Origin: Auriscalpium vulgare
Taxonomy: Eukaryota > Basidiomycota > Agaricomycetes > Russulales > Auriscalpiaceae
Direction: 5' to 3'
Assembly: GCA_019915015.1 (NCBI GenBank)
Contig: JAHBBC010000028.1
Location: 248,001-312,000 of the forward strand
DNA length: 64,000 nucleotides
A program made the translations under genes and the position numbers. This document shows, one piece after another, positions 43,766-53,800 of the stretch. Under the pieces are notes generated by a model. That model was not told where the DNA came from. It made no database searches and was given only the letters and a program-made list of their open reading frames with translations. The first letter of the stretch is position 1. Every line of letters starts with the position of its first letter.

Positions 43766-45935
43766 TGGCGTAGTTGCGGACGACCGACTCGGTCAAGACG
43801 TCGAAGGGTCTGCCCAATAGGATGTCGTAGGCGACATTTCGGACGATGTGAATCTGGAGGTAAATCGTCATGTTCCCAAAGCGAACGGGGACATTGCGCG
43901 CAAGTCCTAGGGATTCTGAATATTGACGATTTGCGCTTTGAAGCCTAATCTCGATGTCCGGGGTATAATGGAGCTCTAGAAAATGACAGACTTCTTCCGA
44001 CATGGCGATGACTTGAGACCCGGGATCGAGGAGACATTCTATTGCCACTCGGTTGGCAATGAGTCCGTCGATAGAGCGTAATGCGTGAGACTCTCTAGCA
44101 ACGATGAGGCAATCATCGTCGCTGTCGTTCGCATCTCCTACTCCGTTGAGGTACATTTTGATAGGGTCGGCCATGTAGAAATCGCCTTCCTTCTCTGTCC
44201 AGAGGTCCTCCTTGGTAGCAGTGCGTGGGTCGGGCAGATAGTGGAGGAATGCTTTGTTCTCAGCCGCTTCAGTTGCTGCGGCTGCTGAAACAAATTCTTC
44301 ATCCGGCACTTCTTCAACTGAGGCCTTGCGCGGAGGTACTGCAGCTTGAGTGGTAGCAGCGCGACGCGGCGTGACCGCGTCCCGGAACTTGGCGCGTACT
44401 TCTGGCGCAAGTGACAGTAGTTCCTCCGGCGTGAGCGTGATTTGGGCTGTCTTCATAGCGCGAGCGTAGATGGTGTCGGCAATCTCTGGTCGATGGATGG
44501 GGGCAGCGTGTCGAAATGCGGGTTCTGGTGCCTTAGCTTTGGGTGGATCGGCAGGCGTGGTCTTGGCTTTGACCGGTGCGCCTGTAGCATCCTTGGCATT
44601 TCGATATGGGTGCTGAGGCGACTGAACTGGCGCTTCGACTTCTGCTGCTGGGGCGGGAGCTGGAGGAGGGACTAAAGGTGCGGGTACCACGTCGCGCGGC
44701 TTTGCTCGGGCTGCGCGGGTGATTTTGACCCCGTCGAAGATCTGCGCGTAGGTCTCTTGCGCGTAACTTTCTCTTCCGCGCAAAGCGGCCAGTTCCTCCT
44801 CTAGGAATTGAATCCGATCGACCTTGGATAATTCGAGGATGTTGGGGTTTTGGGTGGTGCTCGTTTCGATCATCAACTGGGCAACTGGTTTGAAGCTAGG
44901 ATTGCGCCTGTACCATTCCTGCACGCGATCACGCAGGAAGTCACCCGAAATTGTGCGGGGGACGTAGGAACCATTGGCGAGCGTGACCCTTCCTTCTCCA
45001 TTGCGAACAACAACTCCGGTGCGTATGTCTTCTTCCACAATGGTGCACGCGCTGATGCGATGGTCCGACGATCCGCAATAAAGACACCGGCCGGCTAGGC
45101 GGGTCATAGCGGCGGACTTGGCATCATCGGCTGCTGTAGTAGCTGCGGGAGTTGCTGAGGCCTTTGCAACAGGTGCCGCGCTGGTGGAAGTGGAAGTGAC
45201 GCTTGGTAAATTGCCACCCTGCATGAGGGTGCGGACTAGTTGCGCAAGGATATCCTCGGTCTTGATGCTCGGCGGAGGCGTGGGAGAGGTGATTCGGACG
45301 GTGGGGATGGGTATGTTGACCGCAGCTACGTGACCGACATTTCGAAAGGTGTCGGTGGCCGAGGCAAGGACGAATTTCCCGGCTTGGTGAACATCGGCAA
45401 TCTCATACGCTTCGCCAGGCTCGACATCTGGCTTCTTAATCTGCAGACGCGGATTTAGAGTGAGCCAGACGAAGTCGGGAATGCCGCGGGAGAATTCTCG
45501 ATTTTGTTGCATTGTCGAGAGCCGTCCTTTGCGTACAAGAAACCCGGATATGGTCAGGTATTCGCGGTGGTATACGGCAAAGTCGTCCAACGTCAGGTCC
45601 GTCTTGGTGCGCGTCTTCAGGACCAGTGACTCCAGGTCCGCTAATGTGTACGCTCGGTCTTCTTCGGCTCCTGGATACAGTTTGCCAACTGCGGTCTTGA
45701 ATTCCTCATACGTGTTGTTGCCCGTAAACTCTGGCATCGAGTCAAACATGTCTGCCTCGCCCGAGGGGACGTAGAATTTGGACCAGTCCTTCTTCTCCCG
45801 ATTTCCGGTGATACCAGCTTGCGCGAGTGCGGGCTCGAGATCTTCCCAGTAGCGGCGAATTTCGCGCGGCTTTGCTGGGTCGAAGACGGGTGCAGTACGC
45901 GACTTGCGAGCGGGCATGGGAATGATTGCGGCCAT
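43695..45935 (-). CDS. Outer-element Gag-protease
   Basis: An intact 746-residue frame from the ATG at 45935. Gag part: FDPAKPREIRRYWEDLEPAL, YVPSGEADMFDSMPEF, GRCLYCGSSDHRISAC (CCHC knuckle). A coiled linker contains VDRIQFLEEELAALRGR. The protease near the C-terminus has CLLDPGSQVIAMS, that is Asp-Pro-Gly instead of the usual Asp-Ser/Thr-Gly, then DILLGRPFDVLT. The same DPG is seen in the related copy at 59300, so it is a family feature, not a mutation. Gag overlaps pol by about 70 nt; pol is in the +1 frame, and the gag stop lies in TTC CCT TGA G, where a slip from CCT to CTT would enter pol. Confidence 0.85.
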   Translation of the reverse strand: MAAIIPMPARKSRTAPVFDPAKPREIRRYWEDLEPALAQAGITGNREKKDWSKFYVPSGEADMFDSMPEFTGNNTYEEFKTAVGKLYPGAEEDRAYTLADLESLVLKTRTKTDLTLDDFAVYHREYLTISGFLVRKGRLSTMQQNREFSRGIPDFVWLTLNPRLQIKKPDVEPGEAYEIADVHQAGKFVLASATDTFRNVGHVAAVNIPIPTVRITSPTPPPSIKTEDILAQLVRTLMQGGNLPSVTSTSTSAAPVAKASATPAATTAADDAKSAAMTRLAGRCLYCGSSDHRISACTIVEEDIRTGVVVRNGEGRVTLANGSYVPRTISGDFLRDRVQEWYRRNPSFKPVAQLMIETSTTQNPNILELSKVDRIQFLEEELAALRGRESYAQETYAQIFDGVKITRAARAKPRDVVPAPLVPPPAPAPAAEVEAPVQSPQHPYRNAKDATGAPVKAKTTPADPPKAKAPEPAFRHAAPIHRPEIADTIYARAMKTAQITLTPEELLSLAPEVRAKFRDAVTPRRAATTQAAVPPRKASVEEVPDEEFVSAAAATEAAENKAFLHYLPDPRTATKEDLWTEKEGDFYMADPIKMYLNGVGDANDSDDDCLIVARESHALRSIDGLIANRVAIECLLDPGSQVIAMSEEVCHFLELHYTPDIEIRLQSANRQYSESLGLARNVPVRFGNMTIYLQIHIVRNVAYDILLGRPFDVLTESVVRNYANADQTVTMVNPNGGATLTLPTFP

Positions 45936-46387
45936 GATTGGGAGAGGTGCTGGTGGGGCTGGGATATTGCGTGGGGGTACGGGATATTTCGAGGGATCGG
46001 AATTAGATGGGTGATCGAGAGGGGTTTCAAAATAACAGGCGAGGGTGAGGGAGGTGTGCGTGGAGTTGGAGGATTACTCGGGTGTAGCGGGGTGAGATCG
46101 GAAAGTGGGGGAAGAGGTGGAAGCTGCGGGGAAGGTGTGCGAAATCCGCCTGGTACGTGACACCGGGTAGAGAATTCTTCTTCGGCTACAGGGACGATCG
46201 GCTCCGGACTTGAGGGGAGGGGAACGTCTGCGGCTTCCGGACTATCCTCTTCTTCGGCTGTGTCGTCGGAGAGGGGGGCTGGGTAGATGATATGGGTTTG
46301 TCGTACGTCGTCTGCGTGCGACCGGAGATGATAGGTTCGAAAGGGAGCAGGTGCGGATGGAAGTCGCGGAGGAATTCTGACTTGACC

Positions 46388-46407
46388 CTCGCGGTGGGCT
46401 CCAAAGT
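46388..46407 (-). promoter_or_regulatory. Candidate primer-binding site of outer element
   Basis: After the 5' LTR end (CATCA) the minus strand reads ACTT, then TGGAGCCCACCGCGAGG, which could pair with a tRNA ending in GGGCTCCA. U before CCA would fit a Cys tRNA. The four-base gap is acceptable for some gypsy elements. No tRNA gene is in the window to compare. Confidence 0.4.
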
Positions 46408-47855
46408 TGATGGGCGTCCAACTGGTAGTGAGGCGGATATATATTGATGTCCAATCCTCAGAGCGCAGTAGTGAACGTATCAAGTTGAGGGAGTGCAGTC
46501 AGGGTCCCGAGACTACGCACGGCAAATCCTGCTCGGTGTACGAGTGGGACACAGTGACTAGGACTTGAATCGGAGGGCGCGAGAGGCTGGGGGAGAGGAC
46601 GATAGTGCGAGAGCTAGACACGGCACGGATCACCGAAATGATACAGTGCTGGAGACGCGACGGGCGAGCTCCCAAGAATGTGTCACGGAAGCTAGAAATG
46701 TCGGAGGGGACGTGAGGACTATTTCGAGAGTCGAAGGGGAATTACGCAGCGGTGGCAATGGTCGGGGGAATATATCGAGGGCGAGAGGGACGAAGTATGA
46801 GGCGGTGACGAAGGAACAGAGGGGCGTATATAGGCCTGATCTCTGCGTTGAAGGTGCGGGGTGTCGAGGGGGAGAGTAGCGAGGCGTAGGGAGATTTCGA
46901 AGGGCAAGAGGGGATTTGTCGAGGGTCGCGGTATTGGTATTCGTATTGATATTGCGGCGTGGTATTGGTGTCGAAGTTTCGTGCGTCTAAGAACTAGAGC
47001 GACGGGTTGTGGTGAAGTCAGACCACTTCAGGCGCTCTTTCGAGATCCTGAGTACGAGGGGGAATAGTAACTTCTTATTATGTCTGTCTAGCGACTCAGA
47101 ACTATTTGTACGACAAGCGAGTCGGAAATCCGTATCGTACGGACGTGACATAGTGAAGACAAATATGATCCAAAACGCGGGAGACGTGGGTCAGATATCA
47201 CGGGATGTACGACGTGGACGCGGGGGAGTGAGTATACGAGGGATGTGGCAAGAGAGGATCGTTGAATTACGGACGGATTTAGGTTTAGTTCCGACTTACG
47301 ATCGCCGCTAGGGGGCGAAGTGCGTTTAGCGCGCTAGCGCTTATATCGTAAGGCGCTGGTGGTGTATCGTAAAGTCGAGCGGGGTATCCGATGTATTCCG
47401 AGTGTAAATTGAAGGGAGGGATGTACGACGGGCGGTCTTGGCTCGTTGTGTAGCGCTCCTGCCTATCTCGGACGGCTGTGGATTAACGTAGGCGGGACCG
47501 TATCGTGGATCGAGATGTGGGGAATATCGAGAAATCGGGGAACGCAGAAGGGAAGTATGATTGACAGCGGCGCATCACGGCGGGGAAGGATTGTGGCGTG
47601 TGGCTCCGAGTCAGATAGCCGCTGGGTGACTTGTTGTGCGGGGCCGTAGGATTGTGGCGTGTGGCTCGGGGCGCTTGGTGGGGCGTGTAGGCTATTTCGA
47701 GTGCGTTTGGGGCGCTTTCGATAGACGCTGCGGGGTGGTCGTGAAACCTGATGGTGCGGACCGAGGCCGGCAGGCCGAGGTCACGTGATTTCGGAAGATG
47801 CCGAAAATGCCAAAATTCGGGTGTTTCTCCGCTAGACGGCTGGGCAGGCGTATCA
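46408..47855 (-). repeat. 5' LTR of outer retrotransposon
   Basis: 1448 bp, same length as 24627-26074. On its outer side comes CCGC (47856-47859), the presumed target duplication. Confidence 0.85.
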
Positions 47856-47859
47856 CCGC

Positions 47860-48626
47860 ACGGTTCAGATCTCATTCGACGCCCATAACGCCTCGTCTCT
47901 ATCGTATAGTTAGCTCGAGGCTAGCTCTGTCGCCTTTGCCTTTGCCTTTGTCTTTGTCGTCATCGTCCCGCACTCAGCTTATCGTTCTCCTCGCTCTCAT
48001 CTTGTTCCATCGTCGTCCCATTAGCCGTTGCCCTCGCACTTCGTCGCTCCGACCGTCTTGCGACATCGGAGATCGCAGTCGTGTTCCGCTCGTCCCGCAG
48101 CGATCGCAACATCGATTGGCGTGCTCGCACCACTCATTCCTATCTTCCGACCACCGCCCCCGCTCCTCCGACCGTCCACACGCCTCTGCGTCGTTGCCTG
48201 CACAACTCATTGTCGCTCCGACCGTCTTGCGACCTCGGAGATCGCAGTCTTGACTCTGTCGTCTCGCAGCGGTCGCAGCCTCGATCGCACCACTCGCACC
48301 ACTTGTCCGCACATTCCGACCATCGCATCTGCGCCTCCGACCCCTCATCGACGACTCTCCGACCGATCACGCATTCCGACCAGCGCATCCAATTGCACAC
48401 CTCCCCACACTCGTCGGAGACGCACTCCGATTGTCTTCGGGACCCTGACACTCACTCGCACACATCATGGTACCCTCACCAGCGCTCTAGGGATCTGGTA
48501 TCTGACACATTACCACCCTACTACCTGTGGGTGCCCATCAGCGTACGTGCAGCTCCTCCGCGGCCTGTCAGAGAAGAAAAGAAGGTACACACACTGAGTG
48601 GAGGGCTGAGTAGAACACCGTTGCAG
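47860..48626. repeat. TCCGAC-rich block, right of outer element
   Basis: Starts with a CTTTGC/CTTTGT microrepeat (47930-47960), then many TCCGAC words (48040-48430). It resembles 23660-24560 in motif content and probably continued it before the outer element inserted. No gene is seen. Confidence 0.45.
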
Positions 48627-50070
48627 GATACGCCTGCCCAGCCGTCTAGCGGAGAAACACCCAAATTTTGGCATTTTCGGCATCTTCCGAAATCACGTGA
48701 CCTCGGCCTGCCGGCCTCGGTCCGCACCATCAGGTTTCACTACCCCCCGCAGCGTCTATCGAAAGCGCCCCAAACGCACTCGAAATAGCCTACATGCCCC
48801 ACCAAGCGCCCCGAGCCACACGCCACAATCCTACGGCCCCGCACAACAGTCACCCAGCGGCTATCTGACTCGGAGCCACATGCCACAATCCTTCCCCGCC
48901 GTGATGCGCCGCTGTCAATCATACTTCCCTTCTGCGTCCCCCGATTCCTCGATATTCCCCACATCTCGATCCACGATATGGTCCCGTCTACGTTAATCCA
49001 CAGCCGTCCAAGATAGGCAGGAGCGCTACACAACGAGCCAAGACCGCCCGTCGTACATCCCTCCCTTCAATTTACACTCGGAATACATCGGATACCCCGC
49101 TCGACTTTACGATACACCACCAGCGCCTTACGATATAAGCGCTAGCGCGCCAAACGCACTTCGCCCCCTAGCGGTGATCGTAAGTCGGAACTAAACCTAA
49201 ACCGTCCGTAATTCAACGATCCTCTCTTGCCACATCCCTCGTATACTCACTCTCCCGCATCCACGTCGTACATCCCGTGATATCTGACCCACGTCTCCCG
49301 CGTTTTGGATCATATTTGTCTTCACTATGTCACGTCCGTACGATACGGATTTCCGACTCGCTTGTCGTACAAATAGTTCTGAGTCGCTAGACAGACAGAA
49401 TAACAAGTTACTATTCCCCCTCGTACTCAGGATCTCGAAAGAGCTTCTGAAGTGGTCTGACTTCACCACAACCCGTCGCTCTAGCTCTTAGACGCACGAA
49501 ACTTCGACACCAATACCACGCCGCAATATCAATACCAATACCAATACCACGACCCTCGACAAATCCCCTCTTGCCCTCTGAAATCTCCCTACGCCTTGCT
49601 ACTCTCCCCCTCGACACCTCGCACCTTCAACGCAGAGATCAGGCCTATATACGCCCCTCTGTTCCTTCGTCACCGCCTCATACTTCGTCCCTCTCGCCCT
49701 CGATATATTCCCCCGACCATTGCCACCGCTGCGTAATTCCCCTTCGACTCTCGAAATAGTCCTCACGTCCCCTCCGACATTCCTAGCTTCCGTGACACAT
49801 TCTTGGGAGCTCGCCCGTCGCGTCTCCAGCACTGTATCATTTCGGTGATCCGTGCCGTGTCTAGCTCTCGCACTATCGTCCTCTCCCCCAGCCTCTCGCG
49901 CCCTCCGATCCAAGTCCTAGTCACTGTGTCCCACTCGTACTCCGAGCAGGATTTGCCGTGCGTAGTCTCGGGACCCTGACTGCACTCCCTCAACTCGATA
50001 CGTTCACTACTGCGCTCTGAGGATTGGACATCAATATATATCCGCCTCACTACCAGTTGGACGCCCATCA
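48627..50070 (+). repeat. Inverted solo copy of the outer-element LTR
   Basis: About 1444 bp, the reverse complement of the 1448-bp LTR, ending GCCCATCA at 50070. The left end reads GGATACGCC instead of TGATACGCC, so a few bases are changed or lost. No internal region is attached. It interrupts the related gypsy pol just after the HSLEPLNAV codons. Confidence 0.8.
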
Positions 50071-50850
50071 CCGCATTCAGGGGTTCCAGGCTATGGACTA
50101 TACGGAGGCTGGTCTCGTCCTTCTTAACCACACAGAACCACCTAGAGCGGTACGATGAGTTTGAGTCCTCGTAGACGCCCGCGGCGATCTTGGTCTTGAT
50201 GAGCGCCATGACCTTGTCGTATATCCCCGGCGGAATCGGAATATTTCTCTGAACCCACGGCCGGTGCAGAACTACTGGTATTGTGACGGGGGGGAGGGAA
50301 GAAGTCTTCTCGGAAGCGCCCCCGCTCCAAGTCGTCCCAGGCAAACGCTTCGTTTTGTGCGCACATAAACGCATGCATGAGCTTCCTTTCTTCCGGTCAT
50401 AGGAAGTCTCCGTCGTGGACTCGGTCAAATTGTTCGCGACGCTCCGCGGTGTACCTTCCCGTGGGTACGAAGTCCGGTGGCTTCTCTGGGAGCGGCGGCA
50501 TATCCGCCAGGGGGTCCCCTCTGATCTCTCTGAGGATCCGGAAGTGCTCCGGCAGGTCCGTACGAATGGGCTTTACCTTGAGGTGTGCTGGCTTGTAACG
50601 CTTCTTCGTGGCCGCAAAGACTTCGCGCTGCATCGCGGTCGGCTGTAGCTCACCTCTGTCCGTTTCCTCCTCTCTTTCTCTCCCACTCTCGCCGTCTCCC
50701 CAGTCTGCCGCCGTCCAAATAAACGTCCCTGCTCTTGCTCGTTCCTCCTCCTCCTCTTCTTCTTCCGCTTGTTTTGCGAACACTCCCGCGTATTCCTCCG
50801 GTAGGTCGCACACTGACAAATAAGCTGACTGCACATTCTGATTCCACATT
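50071..50850 (-). pseudogene. Pol fragment of a related gypsy element
   Basis: Encodes part of the region upstream of and including the start of RT: HLKVKPIRTDLPEHFRILRE, NEAFAWDDLERGRFREDFF, PWVQRNIPIPPGIYDKVMAL, YRSRWFCVVKKDE and RIVHSLEPLNAV, all matching 42700-43250 of the outer element. It has TGA in the context GDFL-stop-PEERKLM and a frame shift at a G/C homopolymer near 50290. The fragment is cut on the left by the solo LTR and on the right by the tandem array. Confidence 0.85.
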
Positions 50851-53800
50851 GGGAATCAGTTCTTTCAAGGAGAAGAATAGCGCGTCGGAGTCCGAAGTAA
50901 AGTACACTTTACGGGTTCACCCGAGGCTCACCCGCGTTTTTCCGGAGCATTATTAAATTCTTTCTGAGCACAATACATATTAAAAGACTCAATGTCGCTG
51001 GGTCAGCTCAGAGGCTGAGTGCTATTGAGTGCGACATATATCAACATTTGAATATTGACAGCTCTATTGGCTTCTGGGCAGGTGCAATATGAAATAAATT
51101 TGAGCTCACCGAAATAAAGAAAGATTACTTTTCATTTGCGGTCCAGAAGAATTAAAGATCGCAAACTGCCATGCCTGTGCATCTTGAAGGGGGACTACAA
51201 ACCTTTGAAGGGTCCATACATTTTCTTGAAGGGTGTCTACAACTTCCTGAAGGTTCGTACATTTTCGACCTAGGCACCCTACACATCTCTTGAAGCATAT
51301 CCTGTTCTGATTCCACATTGGGAATCAGTTCTTTCAAGGAGAAGAATAGCGCGTCGGAGTCCGAAGTAAAGTACACTTTACGGGTTCACCCGAGGCTCAC
51401 CCGCGTTTTTCCGGAGCATTATTAAATTCTTTCTGAGCACAATACATATTAAAAGACTCAATGTCGCTGGGTCAGCTCAGAGGCTGAGTGCTATTGAGTG
51501 CGACATATATCAACATTTGAATATTGACAGCTCTATTGGCTTCTGGGCAGGTGCAATATGAAATAAATTTGAGCTCACCGAAATAAAGAAAGATTACTTT
51601 TCATTTGCGGTCCAGAAGAATTAAAGATCGCAAACTGCCATGCCTGTGCATCTTGAAGGGGGACTACAAACCTTTGAAGGGTCCATACATTTTCTTGAAG
51701 GGTGTCTACAACTTCCTGAAGGTTCGTACATTTTCGACCTAGGCACCCTACACATCTCTTGAAGCATATCCTGTTCTGATTCCACATTGGGAATCAGTTC
51801 TTTCAAGGAGAAGAATAGCGCGTCGGAGTCCGAAGTAAAGTACACTTTACGGGTTCACCCGAGGCTCACCCGCGTTTTTCCGGAGCATTATTAAATTCTT
51901 TCTGAGCACAATACATATTAAAAGACTCAATGTCGCTGGGTCAGCTCAGAGGCTGAGTGCTATTGAGTGCGACATATATCAACATTTGAATATTGACAGC
52001 TCTATTGGCTTCTGGGCAGGTGCAATATGAAATAAATTTGAGCTCACCGAAATAAAGAAAGATTACTTTTCATTTGCGGTCCAGAAGAATTAAAGATCGC
52101 AAACTGCCATGCCTGTGCATCTTGAAGGGGGACTACAAACCTTTGAAGGGTCCATACATTTTCTTGAAGGGTGTCTACAACTTCCTGAAGGTTCGTACAT
52201 TTTCGACCTAGGCACCCTACACATCTCTTGAAGCATATCCTGTTCTGATTCCACATTGGGAATCAGTTCTTTCAAGGAGAAGAATAGCGCGTCGGAGTCC
52301 GAAGTAAAGTACACTTTACGGGTTCACCCGAGGCTCACCCGCGTTTTTCCGGAGCATTATTAAATTCTTTCTGAGCACAATACATATTAAAAGACTCAAT
52401 GTCGCTGGGTCAGCTCAGAGGCTGAGTGCTATTGAGTGCGACATATATCAACATTTGAATATTGACAGCTCTATTGGCTTCTGGGCAGGTGCAATATGAA
52501 ATAAATTTGAGCTCACCGAAATAAAGAAAGATTACTTTTCATTTGCGGTCCAGAAGAATTAAAGATCGCAAACTGCCATGCCTGTGCATCTTGAAGGGGG
52601 ACTACAAACCTTTGAAGGGTCCATACATTTTCTTGAAGGGTGTCTACAACTTCCTGAAGGTTCGTACATTTTCGACCTAGGCACCCTACACATCTCTTGA
52701 AGCATATCCTGTTCTGATTCCACATTGGGAATCAGTTCTTTCAAGGAGAAGAATAGCGCGTCGGAGTCCGAAGTAAAGTACACTTTACGGGTTCACCCGA
52801 GGCTCACCCGCGTTTTTCCGGAGCATTATTAAATTCTTTCTGAGCACAATACATATTAAAAGACTCAATGTCGCTGGGTCAGCTCAGAGGCTGAGTGCTA
52901 TTGAGTGCGACATATATCAACATTTGAATATTGACAGCTCTATTGGCTTCTGGGCAGGTGCAATATGAAATAAATTTGAGCTCACCGAAATAAAGAAAGA
53001 TTACTTTTCATTTGCGGTCCAGAAGAATTAAAGATCGCAAACTGCCATGCCTGTGCATCTTGAAGGGGGACTACAAACCTTTGAAGGGTCCATACATTTT
53101 CTTGAAGGGTGTCTACAACTTCCTGAAGGTTCGTACATTTTCGACCTAGGCACCCTACACATCTCTTGAAGCATATCCTGTTCTGATTCCACATTGGGAA
53201 TCAGTTCTTTCAAGGAGAAGAATAGCGCGTCGGAGTCCGAAGTAAAGTACACTTTACGGGTTCACCCGAGGCTCACCCGCGTTTTTCCGGAGCATTATTA
53301 AATTCTTTCTGAGCACAATACATATTAAAAGACTCAATGTCGCTGGGTCAGCTCAGAGGCTGAGTGCTATTGAGTGCGACATATATCAACATTTGAATAT
53401 TGACAGCTCTATTGGCTTCTGGGCAGGTGCAATATGAAATAAATTTGAGCTCACCGAAATAAAGAAAGATTACTTTTCATTTGCGGTCCAGAAGAATTAA
53501 AGATCGCAAACTGCCATGCCTGTGCATCTTGAAGGGGGACTACAAACCTTTGAAGGGTCCATACATTTTCTTGAAGGGTGTCTACAACTTCCTGAAGGTT
53601 CGTACATTTTCGACCTAGGCACCCTACACATCTCTTGAAGCATATCCTGTTCTGATTCCACATTGGAATCAGTTCTTTCAAGGAGAAGAATAGCGCGTCG
53701 GAGTCCGAAGTAAAGTACACTTTACGGGTTCACCCGAGGCTCACCCGCGTTTTTCCGGAGCATTATTAAATTCTTTCTGAGCACAATACATATTAAAAGA

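Larger units (their letters stand above)
24627..47855 (-). mobile_element. Outer Ty3/gypsy LTR retrotransposon with cargo gene and two nested insertions
   Basis: Two same-orientation LTRs of 1448 bp (24627-26074 and 46408-47855, about 99% identical by eye) begin TGATGGGCG and end GCGTATCA. Both outer flanks carry CCGC (24623-24626 and 47856-47859), consistent with a 4-bp target duplication of a single insertion. Inside, on the minus strand, are gag/protease (43695-45935) and pol (43765 down to 32848, split by the nested chromovirus). On the plus strand, between pol and the 3' LTR, is a seven-exon cargo gene. Without the Harbinger element and the chromovirus the element is about 12.8 kb. Pol carries two in-frame stops, so this copy is not autonomous. 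Confidence 0.8.

Noticed and set aside
45641..46483. 280-codon minus frame overlapping the start of gag
   Set aside because: It runs from the LTR through the leader into the gag coding region in another frame; Ser/Pro-rich composition without domain. Gag at 45935 explains the region better.
48627..50070. Target-site duplication of the inverted solo LTR
   Set aside because: The right flank is CCGC but the left flank (GTTGCAG) does not match and the LTR end is altered, so no duplication can be claimed.
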